Of a DNA stretch of 64,000 nucleotides, positions 24,461 to 32,138 are shown in pieces. A program made the position numbers and the translations under genes. A model generated the notes under the pieces. That model was given only the letters and a program-made list of their open reading frames with translations, was not told the DNA's origin and made no database searches. The stretch covers positions 1 through 64,000 of the forward strand of contig NZ_WNJZ01000001.1 of assembly GCF_024433635.1 (NCBI RefSeq), given 5' to 3'. This stretch comes from Ruminococcus sp. zg-924. GTDB taxonomy: Bacteria > Bacillota > Clostridia > Oscillospirales > Acutalibacteraceae. Positions within the stretch are counted from its first letter, which is position 1. Each line of letters begins with the position of its first letter.

Positions 24461-25252
24461 ATGGCAAAAATTTGTCCGCTTTTCAGCGGCAGCCAAGGTA
24501 ACAGCTATTACATAAGCTCGGCAGGCAACGGCATACTGATTGACGCAGGGCGAAGCGCAAAGCAGATTGAAAATGCACTTGCGGCAAACCAAATTGATAT
24601 TGATACTATCCGTGCAATTTTTGTCACACATGAGCATACCGACCACATTCAGGGTCTGCGTGTTTTCTCATCTCGCCATAAAATTAAGGTTTATGCCTCA
24701 TATGATACAATGCACACGCTTGAGCAGATGGGCGTTGTAAACGAAAAGGTTGACGGAAATGAAATTGACAGTCGGGGAGTTGCTATTGACGGTATGCTGA
24801 TAAAGCCGTTTGCCACCTCACACGATTGCATAGGAAGCGTAGGCTACACTGTTGAAATGTCGAATGGTGTAAAGGTTGCGCTTGCAACCGACACGGGAAT
24901 CATAACCGATGAAATACGCAGAGCCATAACAGGCTGCAGCGCTGTGATTTTAGAGTCGAACCATGATATAGGTATGCTTATGAACGGTGCTTATCCGTAC
25001 CAGCTTAAGCGAAGAATTTTGTCTGACTGTGGTCATCTTTCAAATGATGCCTGCTCAAAGCTTCTGCCTGAGCTTGTTGAAAGCGGAGCAACACGCTTTA
25101 TTCTTGCTCATTTGAGCCGTGACAACAATATACCAATGATAGCCGAGAACTCAGCTTTGTATGAGCTTGCTCAGTGCGGAATGAAGAAAAACAGGGATTT
25201 TACGCTTATGGTTGCGCCGCCGGAAACTTGCGGCGAGAGCGTAATAATATAG
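24461..25252 (+). CDS. WalJ/YycJ-like MBL-fold metallo-hydrolase
   Basis: From the ATG at 24461 (agaggtg ahead) the product is 263 aa, the family's normal size. The start 'ICPLFSGSQGNSYYI' and the metal motif 'FVTHEHTDHIQGLRV' (HxHxDH), with 'ATSHDCIGSVGYTV', 'ATDTGIITDEI', 'LESNHD' and the late 'GHLSNDAC...LAHLSRDNN', define the YycJ/WalJ group of metallo-beta-lactamase-fold proteins. B. subtilis WalJ sits in the WalRK region and affects coordination of cell division and DNA replication. Here it is followed by rlmH (yydA/rlmH is near walJ in Bacilli too), supporting the assignment; walRK is absent. Confidence 0.88.
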   Translation: MAKICPLFSGSQGNSYYISSAGNGILIDAGRSAKQIENALAANQIDIDTIRAIFVTHEHTDHIQGLRVFSSRHKIKVYASYDTMHTLEQMGVVNEKVDGNEIDSRGVAIDGMLIKPFATSHDCIGSVGYTVEMSNGVKVALATDTGIITDEIRRAITGCSAVILESNHDIGMLMNGAYPYQLKRRILSDCGHLSNDACSKLLPELVESGATRFILAHLSRDNNIPMIAENSALYELAQCGMKKNRDFTLMVAPPETCGESVII

Positions 25253-25259
25253 GTGGAAA

Positions 25260-25742
25260 ATGTTAAGCGTAAAGATTTTGTGCGTAGGAAAGCTAAAGGA
25301 AAAATATTTAAGAGACGCCTGCCTTGAATACTCAAAGCGGCTGGGCGCATTTTGCAGGCTTGAAATAGCAGAGCTTGCGGAGGAGAGGATAAGCGACAAT
25401 CCCTCTCAAAGTGAAATAAACCGTGTGATTGAAGCCGAGGGCAAACGACTTTTGCAAAAGGCAGAAAAATGCGACGCCATTATTGCGATGTGCATTGAAG
25501 GAAAGCAGCTTTCATCACCAGAGCTTGCCGAATTCATCGATAAAACGGCGGTTTCCGGGGTAAGCAGCATAGCTTTTGTGATAGGAGGCTCATACGGACT
25601 TTGCGATGAAATTAAGGCGAAGTCAAGGCTGAAGCTTTCAATGTCAAAAATGACGTTTCCTCATCAGTTGGCAAGGGTAATGGTGCTTGAACAGCTTTAC
25701 AGGGCGTTTCAGATTTCAAGCGGAGGAAAATATCATAAATAA
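25260..25742 (+). CDS. rlmH: 23S rRNA (pseudouridine(1915)-N3)-methyltransferase
   Basis: This 160-aa SPOUT-family enzyme methylates pseudouridine 1915 in helix 69 of 23S rRNA. 'VKILCVGKLKEKYLRDACLEYSKRL' at the N-terminus and the knot segment 'IAFVIGGSYGLCDEIKAKS...SMSKMTFPHQLARVMVLEQLYRAFQI' are diagnostic. The final 'YHK' is conserved. It begins 7 bases after the WalJ-like gene, so the two are co-transcribed, and a strong terminator follows. Confidence 0.95.
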   Translation: MLSVKILCVGKLKEKYLRDACLEYSKRLGAFCRLEIAELAEERISDNPSQSEINRVIEAEGKRLLQKAEKCDAIIAMCIEGKQLSSPELAEFIDKTAVSGVSSIAFVIGGSYGLCDEIKAKSRLKLSMSKMTFPHQLARVMVLEQLYRAFQISSGGKYHK

Positions 25743-25747
25743 TTAAA

Positions 25748-25779
25748 CCTGTCTGAGATGAACAGACAGGCATTTTTTT
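25748..25779 (+). terminator. terminator after rlmH
   Basis: cctgtctg (25748-25755) pairs with cagacagg (25763-25770), followed by catttttttgg. Confidence 0.88.
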
Positions 25780-25873
25780 GGAAAATTATGTAGATTAATT
25801 GCACAAAAGAATTATTAGGTTTTTATTAAAATAATACATCAATCCGAACTTTTTTTCGTTACTTGTTAAAGTG

Positions 25874-25902
25874 TTGACAATATCGGGTTCAGGCAATATA
25901 TT
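25874..25902 (+). promoter_or_regulatory. sigma-A promoter of the HAD hydrolase gene
   Basis: TTGACA (25874-25879), 17 bp, TATATT (25897-25902). Confidence 0.75.
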
Positions 25903-25977
25903 ATAGGCAATGAAGAACGTAAAATTTAGGTTTTGCAAACAAACACAAAATTTAAAGTTAATCAGCAGGTGATTATA

Positions 25978-26784
25978 ATGAGTTATAAGGTTATTGTTTT
26001 GGACATAGACGGAACACTTGTTAATTCCGAAAAGAAGATTACTAAAAAAACATTTGACGTTCTGAAAGAAATGCAGGACGAGGGCAAGGCTGTTGTAATA
26101 GCAAGCGGCAGACCGCCGCAGGGTGTTATGCCGTATGCAAAAAAGCTTGGCTTTGACAAGCAGGGCGGATATATTCTTTCCTACAACGGCGGAAGAATCA
26201 CACAGGTTAAAAGCGGCGAAACAATTTACAACAGGTGTTTCCCAAACGAATATCTGCCGGAAATCTGCGAAATAATTAAGGATTACAGGGTGACTATAAA
26301 CACCTATGAAAACGATACTATTGTTACAGGCGGCAATGTCAATAAATATTCAAACGTAGAGGCTGACATTATCGGACTTGAAACAAACTTTGTTGACGAC
26401 TTTGCTTCATATGTTACATTTGAAGTTAATAAATGTCTGCTTTCAGGTGAGGTTGAGGACATATTAAAGCTTGAGGAGATATTAAAGAAAAAGTATGAGG
26501 GAAAGCTTGGTGTTTACCGTTCAGAAGAATTCTTCCTTGAGCTTGTTCCGCTTGGCGTTGACAAGGCGCAGTCGATTGATTATCTGCTTAAAAGCCTTGG
26601 CTGCAAAAGAGAGGAATGTATTGCCTGCGGCGACGGCTATAACGATTTGACAATGATAAAATATGCGGGACTTGGCGTTGCAATGGGCAATGCGAACAAA
26701 GAAGTTAAGGCTGCGGCAGACTTTGTTACTCTGTCGAACGATGATGACGGCGTGGCTTACGCTATTGAGAAATTCGTGTCTTAA
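25978..26784 (+). CDS. Cof-type HAD-IIB family phosphatase
   Basis: From the ATG at 25978 (caggtga ahead) the product is 268 aa. Motif I 'VIVLDIDGTLVNSEKKI' with the nucleophile Asp, motif II 'VIASGRPPQG', and motif IV 'CIACGDGYNDLTMIKYAG', with 'GVAMGNANKEVKAAADFVT', are those of Cof/YwpJ-like HAD phosphatases with a C2B cap. These act on small phosphorylated sugars or cofactors; the substrate cannot be told. Its stop codon overlaps the stop of the convergent SpoIID-like gene by 4 bases, and no terminator separates them. Confidence 0.88.
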   Translation: MSYKVIVLDIDGTLVNSEKKITKKTFDVLKEMQDEGKAVVIASGRPPQGVMPYAKKLGFDKQGGYILSYNGGRITQVKSGETIYNRCFPNEYLPEICEIIKDYRVTINTYENDTIVTGGNVNKYSNVEADIIGLETNFVDDFASYVTFEVNKCLLSGEVEDILKLEEILKKKYEGKLGVYRSEEFFLELVPLGVDKAQSIDYLLKSLGCKREECIACGDGYNDLTMIKYAGLGVAMGNANKEVKAAADFVTLSNDDDGVAYAIEKFVS

Positions 26785-27791
26785 TTGCTCTTAATCTCAC
26801 AATCGGTATAATAATGCGACAGAATTTCACTCATTTGTGCGCCCTGCCTTGCCATACCGTCGGCGCCTGAAATGCTCATTCCAACGGGTATTCCCTCGCC
26901 GATTACAGTGAAATGGATTTGCTTTTCGCCGTATTCGATTTCAAAGCATGGGCTTTTCAGTGAGAATAAATTCATAATATCAATACCGCTTACAGCTTTT
27001 CCGCAAAGCTCAGCGTCAAGCACCGTACCGTTTTGGGCGGTGCTTTTGATTTTTATATAGTCCGACAGCTTGTCGGGGAATTTGGTTATTTTCAGCTTTT
27101 CTGTGATTAATGTTTCCGTTTTCTCCCGTGAAAAATTTTTTTCGGAATATATATTGCCGTACTTATCCCAAGGACTCGGTGCAATTTGGCAGTATGAAAG
27201 CTTTTTTTTCGGAAAAAGCTCGGTGGCTGAATTTGTGCTGCCGTTGCAAGACCTGAAAACAAGTGCGTTTATCCTTTTTTTGTCATTGGTAATACTCGTT
27301 TTTATGCCGTGTTCAGCGTATTTTTTGCACAGCTCGTAGAAATCGCCGCCGTATTTTTCCGCCGCCTCTTGTTTTGTAAGAAAATTGCAGCCGCCGTTGT
27401 CTTTTTTTGCAAGATCTGCTCCGTCAAGACCGTTTGAGCTTCGGTTTTCCTTCATATAGCAAAGTTGAGAATACAGCGCCGCCGCAAGTGCGTATGCGCT
27501 TTCCTCGCTGTATTCCTGCGGCATTTTCGCCGCAAGAGCGCCGCAGAGCATCTCTAATTGTGAATAAGAGGTTTTATCGCCGTTTTCCTCCAATAGCAAG
27601 AAGCCGTCCTTTTCAGTTTTGCTGTGCTTGTCATCAGAGTGCGTCTGCTTTGTTTTTTCTGCGGTATTGTCAGCATTGCTCTGCGCTTTAATGAACAGAG
27701 AGCTAATATCAGCCTTGGGTATGCTGATTATTGCAGGTATTGCCGCCATTAAGGCGAATAGAACGATTATACCGATAAAAAGCTTTTTCAT
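26781..27791 (-). CDS. divergent SpoIID-domain protein
   Basis: This 336-aa protein has an N-terminal membrane anchor (about 4-24), then a low-complexity linker. It then has a diverged SpoIID domain: 'LCGALAAKMPQEYSEESAYALAAALYSQL' matches the catalytic region of SpoIID, with E97 at the position of the catalytic Glu. The end 'GIPVGMSISGADGMARQGAQMSEILSHYY' matches SpoIID's 'GHGVGMSQYGA...G..Y.EIL.HYY'. SpoIID is a lytic transglycosylase that helps drive engulfment during sporulation. The GHG before VGMS is replaced by GIP, so activity is uncertain. It is a lone gene, without the spoIIQ/spoIIR or murAA neighbours of true spoIID. Confidence 0.7.
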   Translation of the reverse strand: MKKLFIGIIVLFALMAAIPAIISIPKADISSLFIKAQSNADNTAEKTKQTHSDDKHSKTEKDGFLLLEENGDKTSYSQLEMLCGALAAKMPQEYSEESAYALAAALYSQLCYMKENRSSNGLDGADLAKKDNGGCNFLTKQEAAEKYGGDFYELCKKYAEHGIKTSITNDKKRINALVFRSCNGSTNSATELFPKKKLSYCQIAPSPWDKYGNIYSEKNFSREKTETLITEKLKITKFPDKLSDYIKIKSTAQNGTVLDAELCGKAVSGIDIMNLFSLKSPCFEIEYGEKQIHFTVIGEGIPVGMSISGADGMARQGAQMSEILSHYYTDCEIKSN

Positions 27792-27841
27792 ATCTATCCC
27801 TTTGTTTTGTTATATTTTATTGCTTACTTACTTGGCTTTTA

Positions 27842-27870
27842 TTGACATTGACAAGGTTTTGAATTAAAAT
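27842..27870 (+). promoter_or_regulatory. sigma-A promoter of the 8-TM protein gene
   Basis: TTGACA (27842-27847), 17 bp, TAAAAT (27865-27870). A leader of about 145 bases follows and contains a hairpin gggca...tgccc (about 27892-27919). Confidence 0.7.
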
Positions 27871-28021
27871 ATAAACCGTATAGTCAATTATGGGGCAGTG
27901 CCGGGTTACAGCATGCCCTACACTTAGATTATATTAATGGGAAAAATAATTATTACTTAAGCAGGCACTGAAGTTTAAATTCAGCCGCTTACTTGAGTTG
28001 TGTTCTAAGGGAGTGCTGTAT

Positions 28022-29239
28022 TTGAAAACTAAATTAATGTGGATACCGTTTATTCCGCTGTTTGTAGGCGGAGTATTGCTCAGGGTTTATCAGGCTATGT
28101 TTGACCCGAAGGGTGCAGATACCGGACTTATGGCAGGAGGAGCAATAACTCTGGGCTTTGCGGCAATTGTTATTGTAACAATTTTGGTTCTTGCCGTTAT
28201 GTCAATGCTTGACCGCAGAACATCTGCTTACTATGATATAGGCAAGAATGTTCCGGCAGGAATATTCGCCATTGCCGCAGGAGCTTTTTTGTTTGCGGAC
28301 GCCGTTACCTCTGTTATGGTCAGCGTTGATGTAACCGTAATTGTCGATGCGCTTATATCAGTTGTCGGCGGTGTTTCTATTATAATTATGGGCATATCAT
28401 CGTTTTCCGGCAACAATAAGGCTAAGGATTTGTCGGGCTTGATGGTTATGCCTGCTCTGTGGGGCTTTGCAAGAACATTCCTTACATTCTTAAGAGATAA
28501 AACAATTTCGCCTGAGTCACGAGATATGACCGATATAGTTTATATGGTGCTTATGACTCTTTTCCTGCTCAACTGTGCTATGGTGTATATCAATGTTAAA
28601 GGCAGACACGCAGTTAAGGCTTGCTTTATCTATGGTATGCCGGCAATTCTTGTCAGCACAGCCTACACGCTTTCACATACTATCTCACAGATGAAAAACG
28701 GTACATTCAGCTTTATTGAAAACGTAAGAACATATGAGTTCTTTATGCTTTCACTGTTTGCTCTGTTCTTCCTCATTGAGCTTTCCAAGAACGCGCTTGA
28801 GCGCTCTGAGAAGGAGTATGAGGAGGCCGGCATTGATTTGAATAAGGTTAAATCTCCCGTTGTTGAGTTTGACGAGAATATCGACCCTGAGTCCTTAATA
28901 GAGCTTACCGACGACCCGATTATGCAGCAGGCTGAAATGACAATGTTCAGTGTTGACGAGTATTCAACCACAACCGCCGCTGAGAAGCTTGAGCAATATA
29001 AGAATGAAATTTATGACCGGTATGCTGACGCAGAGCCTGCTGAGGACGCCGCAGCCGAAAATGAAGAGCCTATGCAGCAGGAAGAGGAAAAAGCTGAAGA
29101 GAAAAAAGTTGATGAGGAAAAAGTTGATGAGGAACACAGCGAAGAGAATAACGAACCGTCAAAGACAGACGACGGACTCGGAGACATTGACCTTGACAGT
29201 ATAAACAGATTGATAAGTGAGTTGACGGGCGAGCAATAA
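28022..29239 (+). CDS. 8-TM membrane protein with long acidic cytoplasmic tail, unknown function
   Basis: I do not recognise a family. From the TTG at 28022 (aagggagtg ahead) the 405-aa product has eight hydrophobic segments in the first 255 residues ('WIPFIPLFVGGVLL', 'LGFAAIVIVTILVLAVMSML', and so on, to 'FFMLSLFALFFLIEL'). A tail of about 150 residues follows, very rich in E, D and K, with the near-repeats 'EKVDEEKVDEE'. The tail ends 'GDIDLDSINRLISELTGEQ', a short amphipathic helix that could be a docking site. No signal peptide or catalytic motif is visible. It lies upstream of, but is separately promoted from, T-box-thrS. Function not inferable. Confidence 0.7.
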   Translation: MKTKLMWIPFIPLFVGGVLLRVYQAMFDPKGADTGLMAGGAITLGFAAIVIVTILVLAVMSMLDRRTSAYYDIGKNVPAGIFAIAAGAFLFADAVTSVMVSVDVTVIVDALISVVGGVSIIIMGISSFSGNNKAKDLSGLMVMPALWGFARTFLTFLRDKTISPESRDMTDIVYMVLMTLFLLNCAMVYINVKGRHAVKACFIYGMPAILVSTAYTLSHTISQMKNGTFSFIENVRTYEFFMLSLFALFFLIELSKNALERSEKEYEEAGIDLNKVKSPVVEFDENIDPESLIELTDDPIMQQAEMTMFSVDEYSTTTAAEKLEQYKNEIYDRYADAEPAEDAAAENEEPMQQEEEKAEEKKVDEEKVDEEHSEENNEPSKTDDGLGDIDLDSINRLISELTGEQ

Positions 29240-29258
29240 TTTTTACAGAAAAATTTGC

Positions 29259-29287
29259 TTGACAACGAATTAAAATAGTGATAGCAT
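29259..29287 (+). promoter_or_regulatory. sigma-A promoter of T-box-thrS
   Basis: TTGACA (29259-29264), 17 bp, TAGCAT (29282-29287). Confidence 0.65.
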
Positions 29288-29294
29288 AATAATC

Positions 29295-29530
29295 ACAATC
29301 AACAAAGGCTATGAAAGGGACGGGAATTTTCAAGTTGCTGGTTCAGAGAGTGTGTTCACCGGCTGAAAGACACACCGTGCACGAACTTTCCACACCACCC
29401 TTGAGCGGCACGCCGAAATAAGGTGTGACGGGCGGCTCCGTTAAAGGCTGTATAAGAGCAGAGTTATCTGCTGAAATTGGGTGGAACCACGGACATTAAG
29501 CTTCGTCCCATTTTGGGACGGGGCTTTTAT
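29295..29530 (+). ncRNA. T-box riboswitch leader of thrS
   Basis: The leader contains the T-box sequence TGGGTGGAACCACG (29478-29491), whose bulge pairs with the CCA end of uncharged tRNA. Ahead of it lies a long structured Stem I region. Behind it is a terminator: aagcttcgtccca (29498-29510) against tgggacggggctt (29514-29526), then TTTTAT. Uncharged tRNA stabilises the antiterminator and lets thrS be transcribed. Thr specificity follows from the gene; I could not fix the specifier codon by eye. Confidence 0.9.
29498..29530 (+). terminator. T-box controlled terminator
   Basis: The 13-bp stem with one G-T or bulge position (29498-29510 / 29514-29526) competes with the antiterminator formed by the T-box sequence. 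Confidence 0.88.
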
Positions 29531-29551
29531 TATTTTGAAAGGAAGATAGAA

Positions 29552-31495
29552 ATGGTAAACGTAAAATTATCAAACGGCAGTGTTAAGGAAGTTGAAAACG
29601 GCACAGCCGTTGCAGAAATTGTAAAGAGCATGGGCGGCGGATTTTTTAAGACCGCCTGCGTATGTAAGATAAACGGAGAACTTAAGGATTTGCGAACACC
29701 TGTTGAAAGCGACTGTGAACTTGAGGTGCTTACATTTGACCATCCGGACGGCAAAAAAGCTTTCTGGCACACAGCTTCACACGTTCTTGCACAGGCTGTA
29801 AAGCGCCTTTACCCGAATGCAAAGTGCGCAATCGGACCTGCTATTGACAACGGCTTCTATTATGACTTTGACGTTGAAAAGCCGTTTTCAAATGAGGACT
29901 TGGAAAAAATTGAAAAAGAAATGAAGGCTATTGTAAAAAGCGGTGTTGTGCTTGAGCATTTTGCAAAGCCGATTGATGAGGCTGTTGCTCTGTTACAGGA
30001 AAGAGAAGAGCCGTACAAGGTGGAGCTTGCTCAGGAGCACGCAGGCAAGGGCGAGGACATAAGCTTCTATAAGCAGGACGAGTTTGTTGATTTGTGCGCA
30101 GGTCCGCATCTTATGAATGTATCGCCGATAAAGGCATTTAAGCTTACAAACTGCACAGGCGCATATTGGCGAGGAGATGCAAGCAAGGCCCAGCTTTGCA
30201 GAGTTTACGGTATTGCATTCCCGAAGGCAAGTATGCTTGAGGAGTATCTTGTAAAGAGAGAGCAGGCTATTGCAAGAGACCACAATAAGCTTGGACGTGA
30301 GCTTGAGCTTTTCACAACCTCAGATATTATCGGTCAGGGCTTGCCTATTCTTTTGCCAAAGGGTGCAAGAGTAATTCAGCTTTTGCAGCGTTTTGTTGAG
30401 GACGAGGAGCAGAAGAGAGGCTGGCTGCTTACAAAAACTCCGTTTATGGCTAAGAGCGACCTTTATAAATTGTCGGGTCACTGGGATCACTATAAGGACG
30501 GTATGTTTGTTTTAGGTGATGAGGAAAAGGACAAAGAGGTGTTTGCGCTTCGTCCAATGACCTGCCCGTTCCAGTATCAGGCATATCTGAACAGAGGCCG
30601 TTCATACCGTGATTTGCCGCTGCGCTATAACGAAACCTCAACACTTTTCAGAAATGAAGCGAGTGGCGAGATGCACGGGCTTATCCGTGTTCGCCAGTTT
30701 ACAATATCAGAGGGTCACCTGATGTGTACTCCTGAACAGCTTGAGGGCGAGTTTAAAAGCTGTATTGAGCTTACAACCTTTATGCTCAAAACACTCGGCC
30801 TTTACGAGGACGTTTCCTACCGTTTCTCACAGTGGGATCCAAACAACCGTGAAAAATATATCGGCACATCTGAACAGTGGGACGAGGCTCAGGGTACAAT
30901 GGAGAAAATCCTGAAGCATCTTGAAATTCCTTATACAATCGGCATTGGCGAGGCTGCCTTCTACGGACCGAAGCTTGATATTCAAATAAAGAATGTTTAC
31001 GGCAAGGAGGACACTCTTATTACAATTCAGATTGACCAGATGCTTGCCGAGAAATTCGGTATGGAGTATGTTGATAAGGACGGCACAAAGAAGAATCCGT
31101 ACATTATTCACAGAACTTCAATCGGCTGCTATGAGAGAACACTTGCTCTGCTTATTGAAAAGTACGCAGGTGCATTCCCAATGTGGCTTGCTCCGATTCA
31201 GGTAAAGCTTTTGCCGATTGCAGACAGACACATTGAGGCTATCTCAAAGGTTAAAGAAGCCTTGGAGGCAAAAGGAATCCGCTGTGAGCTTGACGATAGA
31301 AGCGAGAAAATCGGCTATAAAATCAGAGAAGCACAGCTTGAGAAGGTGCCGTATATGATTTTGATGGGCGACAAGGACATTGAGAACGGAACAATTTCTG
31401 TTCGTTCACGCAAGGAGGGCGACATAGGCTCTATGAGCGTTGATGAATTCTTGTCAATGGCACTTGAGGAGATTGCAACAAAGGCTATAAAGTGA
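29552..31495 (+). CDS. thrS: threonyl-tRNA synthetase
   Basis: From the ATG at 29552 (gaaaggaag ahead) the product is 647 aa, normal for the family. The order is a TGS domain (about 1-60), then the editing domain with 'HTASHVLAQAVKRLYP' (HxxxH) and 'DLCAGPHLMN' with its zinc-site Cys. The class II catalytic core follows, with motif 2 'RYNETSTLFRNEASGEMHGLIRVRQFTISEGH' and motif 3 'IHRTSIGCYERTLALLIE', and the C-terminal anticodon-binding domain ('QVKLLPIADRH'). It charges tRNA-Thr. The frame is open upstream to 29477, but that region is the T-box terminator. A strong terminator follows. Confidence 0.96.
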   Translation: MVNVKLSNGSVKEVENGTAVAEIVKSMGGGFFKTACVCKINGELKDLRTPVESDCELEVLTFDHPDGKKAFWHTASHVLAQAVKRLYPNAKCAIGPAIDNGFYYDFDVEKPFSNEDLEKIEKEMKAIVKSGVVLEHFAKPIDEAVALLQEREEPYKVELAQEHAGKGEDISFYKQDEFVDLCAGPHLMNVSPIKAFKLTNCTGAYWRGDASKAQLCRVYGIAFPKASMLEEYLVKREQAIARDHNKLGRELELFTTSDIIGQGLPILLPKGARVIQLLQRFVEDEEQKRGWLLTKTPFMAKSDLYKLSGHWDHYKDGMFVLGDEEKDKEVFALRPMTCPFQYQAYLNRGRSYRDLPLRYNETSTLFRNEASGEMHGLIRVRQFTISEGHLMCTPEQLEGEFKSCIELTTFMLKTLGLYEDVSYRFSQWDPNNREKYIGTSEQWDEAQGTMEKILKHLEIPYTIGIGEAAFYGPKLDIQIKNVYGKEDTLITIQIDQMLAEKFGMEYVDKDGTKKNPYIIHRTSIGCYERTLALLIEKYAGAFPMWLAPIQVKLLPIADRHIEAISKVKEALEAKGIRCELDDRSEKIGYKIREAQLEKVPYMILMGDKDIENGTISVRSRKEGDIGSMSVDEFLSMALEEIATKAIK

Positions 31496-31548
31496 TAAAG
31501 CTTTGCGAAAAACGGAAAACTATATATAGCTAATTTGTTATATTTACA

Positions 31549-31590
31549 AAACGGCGTATTCCACAACAGTTCGGAATACGCCGTTTTTAC
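31549..31590. terminator. bidirectional terminator between thrS and spoVAE
   Basis: aaacggcgtattcc and ggaatacgccgttt form a 14-bp stem around 31563-31572. T-runs on both sides allow it to end thrS and the convergent spoVAE-like gene. Confidence 0.88.
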
Positions 31591-31592
31591 GC

Positions 31593-31946
31593 TTATTTTT
31601 CTCTGCTTTTGCCAACAAGTGCCGCAAGGTAGCCGAACACCACAGCCGCCGATATACCTGCCGCCGCAGCGGTTAAACCACCTGTAAGCACTCCGAGAAA
31701 GCCTTTTTCGGATATTGCCTTTTTAATACCCTCTGTCATCGTGTATCCGAAGCCGCTGAGCGGGACGGTTGCTCCTGCTCCGGCGAAGTCAACTAAATGT
31801 TCATATATTCCTATTCCGCTTAAAAGCACGCCTGCGCAAACATAGCTTACAAGTATTCTTGCAGGTGTGAGCTTTGTTTTGTCTATTAAAATTTGCGCTA
31901 CTACACATATAAGGCCGCCGACCCAAAACGCATTTATATAGTCCAT
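31593..31946 (-). CDS. spoVAE: stage V sporulation protein AE-like (SpoVAEb)
   Basis: From the ATG at 31946 (AAAGGG ahead) this is 117 aa, the size of SpoVAEb. 'FWVGGLICVVAQILIDKTKLTPARILVSYVCAGVLLSGIGIYE' followed by 'FAGAGATVPLSGFGYTM' and 'GVLTGGLTAAAAGISAAVVFGYLAAL' is characteristic of SpoVAC/SpoVAE family membrane proteins. SpoVA proteins form the channel for dipicolinic acid in spores. It is normally encoded as spoVAC-spoVAD-spoVAE; here it is alone. It is tail-to-tail with thrS and divergent from rnfC. Confidence 0.85.
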   Translation of the reverse strand: MDYINAFWVGGLICVVAQILIDKTKLTPARILVSYVCAGVLLSGIGIYEHLVDFAGAGATVPLSGFGYTMTEGIKKAISEKGFLGVLTGGLTAAAAGISAAVVFGYLAALVGKSREK

Positions 31947-32138
31947 CTTATCATATCCCTTTAATTTCTTTTGGTCTATGTGTTTATTATTAAATATTTT
32001 CGGCGTTTTATACATATTATTCCTTTGGAAAATAAGAGCCTGCGGTGTTGCTTTAAAGGTCGAAAAATGCTAAAATAATAATGTTTATACGCTGTTTTGT
32101 AATACTTGCAAAATATAAATTAAGAATGGGGGATTGGA

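Noticed and set aside
29477-29551. Longer thrS reading frame beginning MGGTTDIKLRP
   Set aside because: This stretch is the T-box sequence and its terminator. The true start at 29552 has gaaaggaag and gives normal length.
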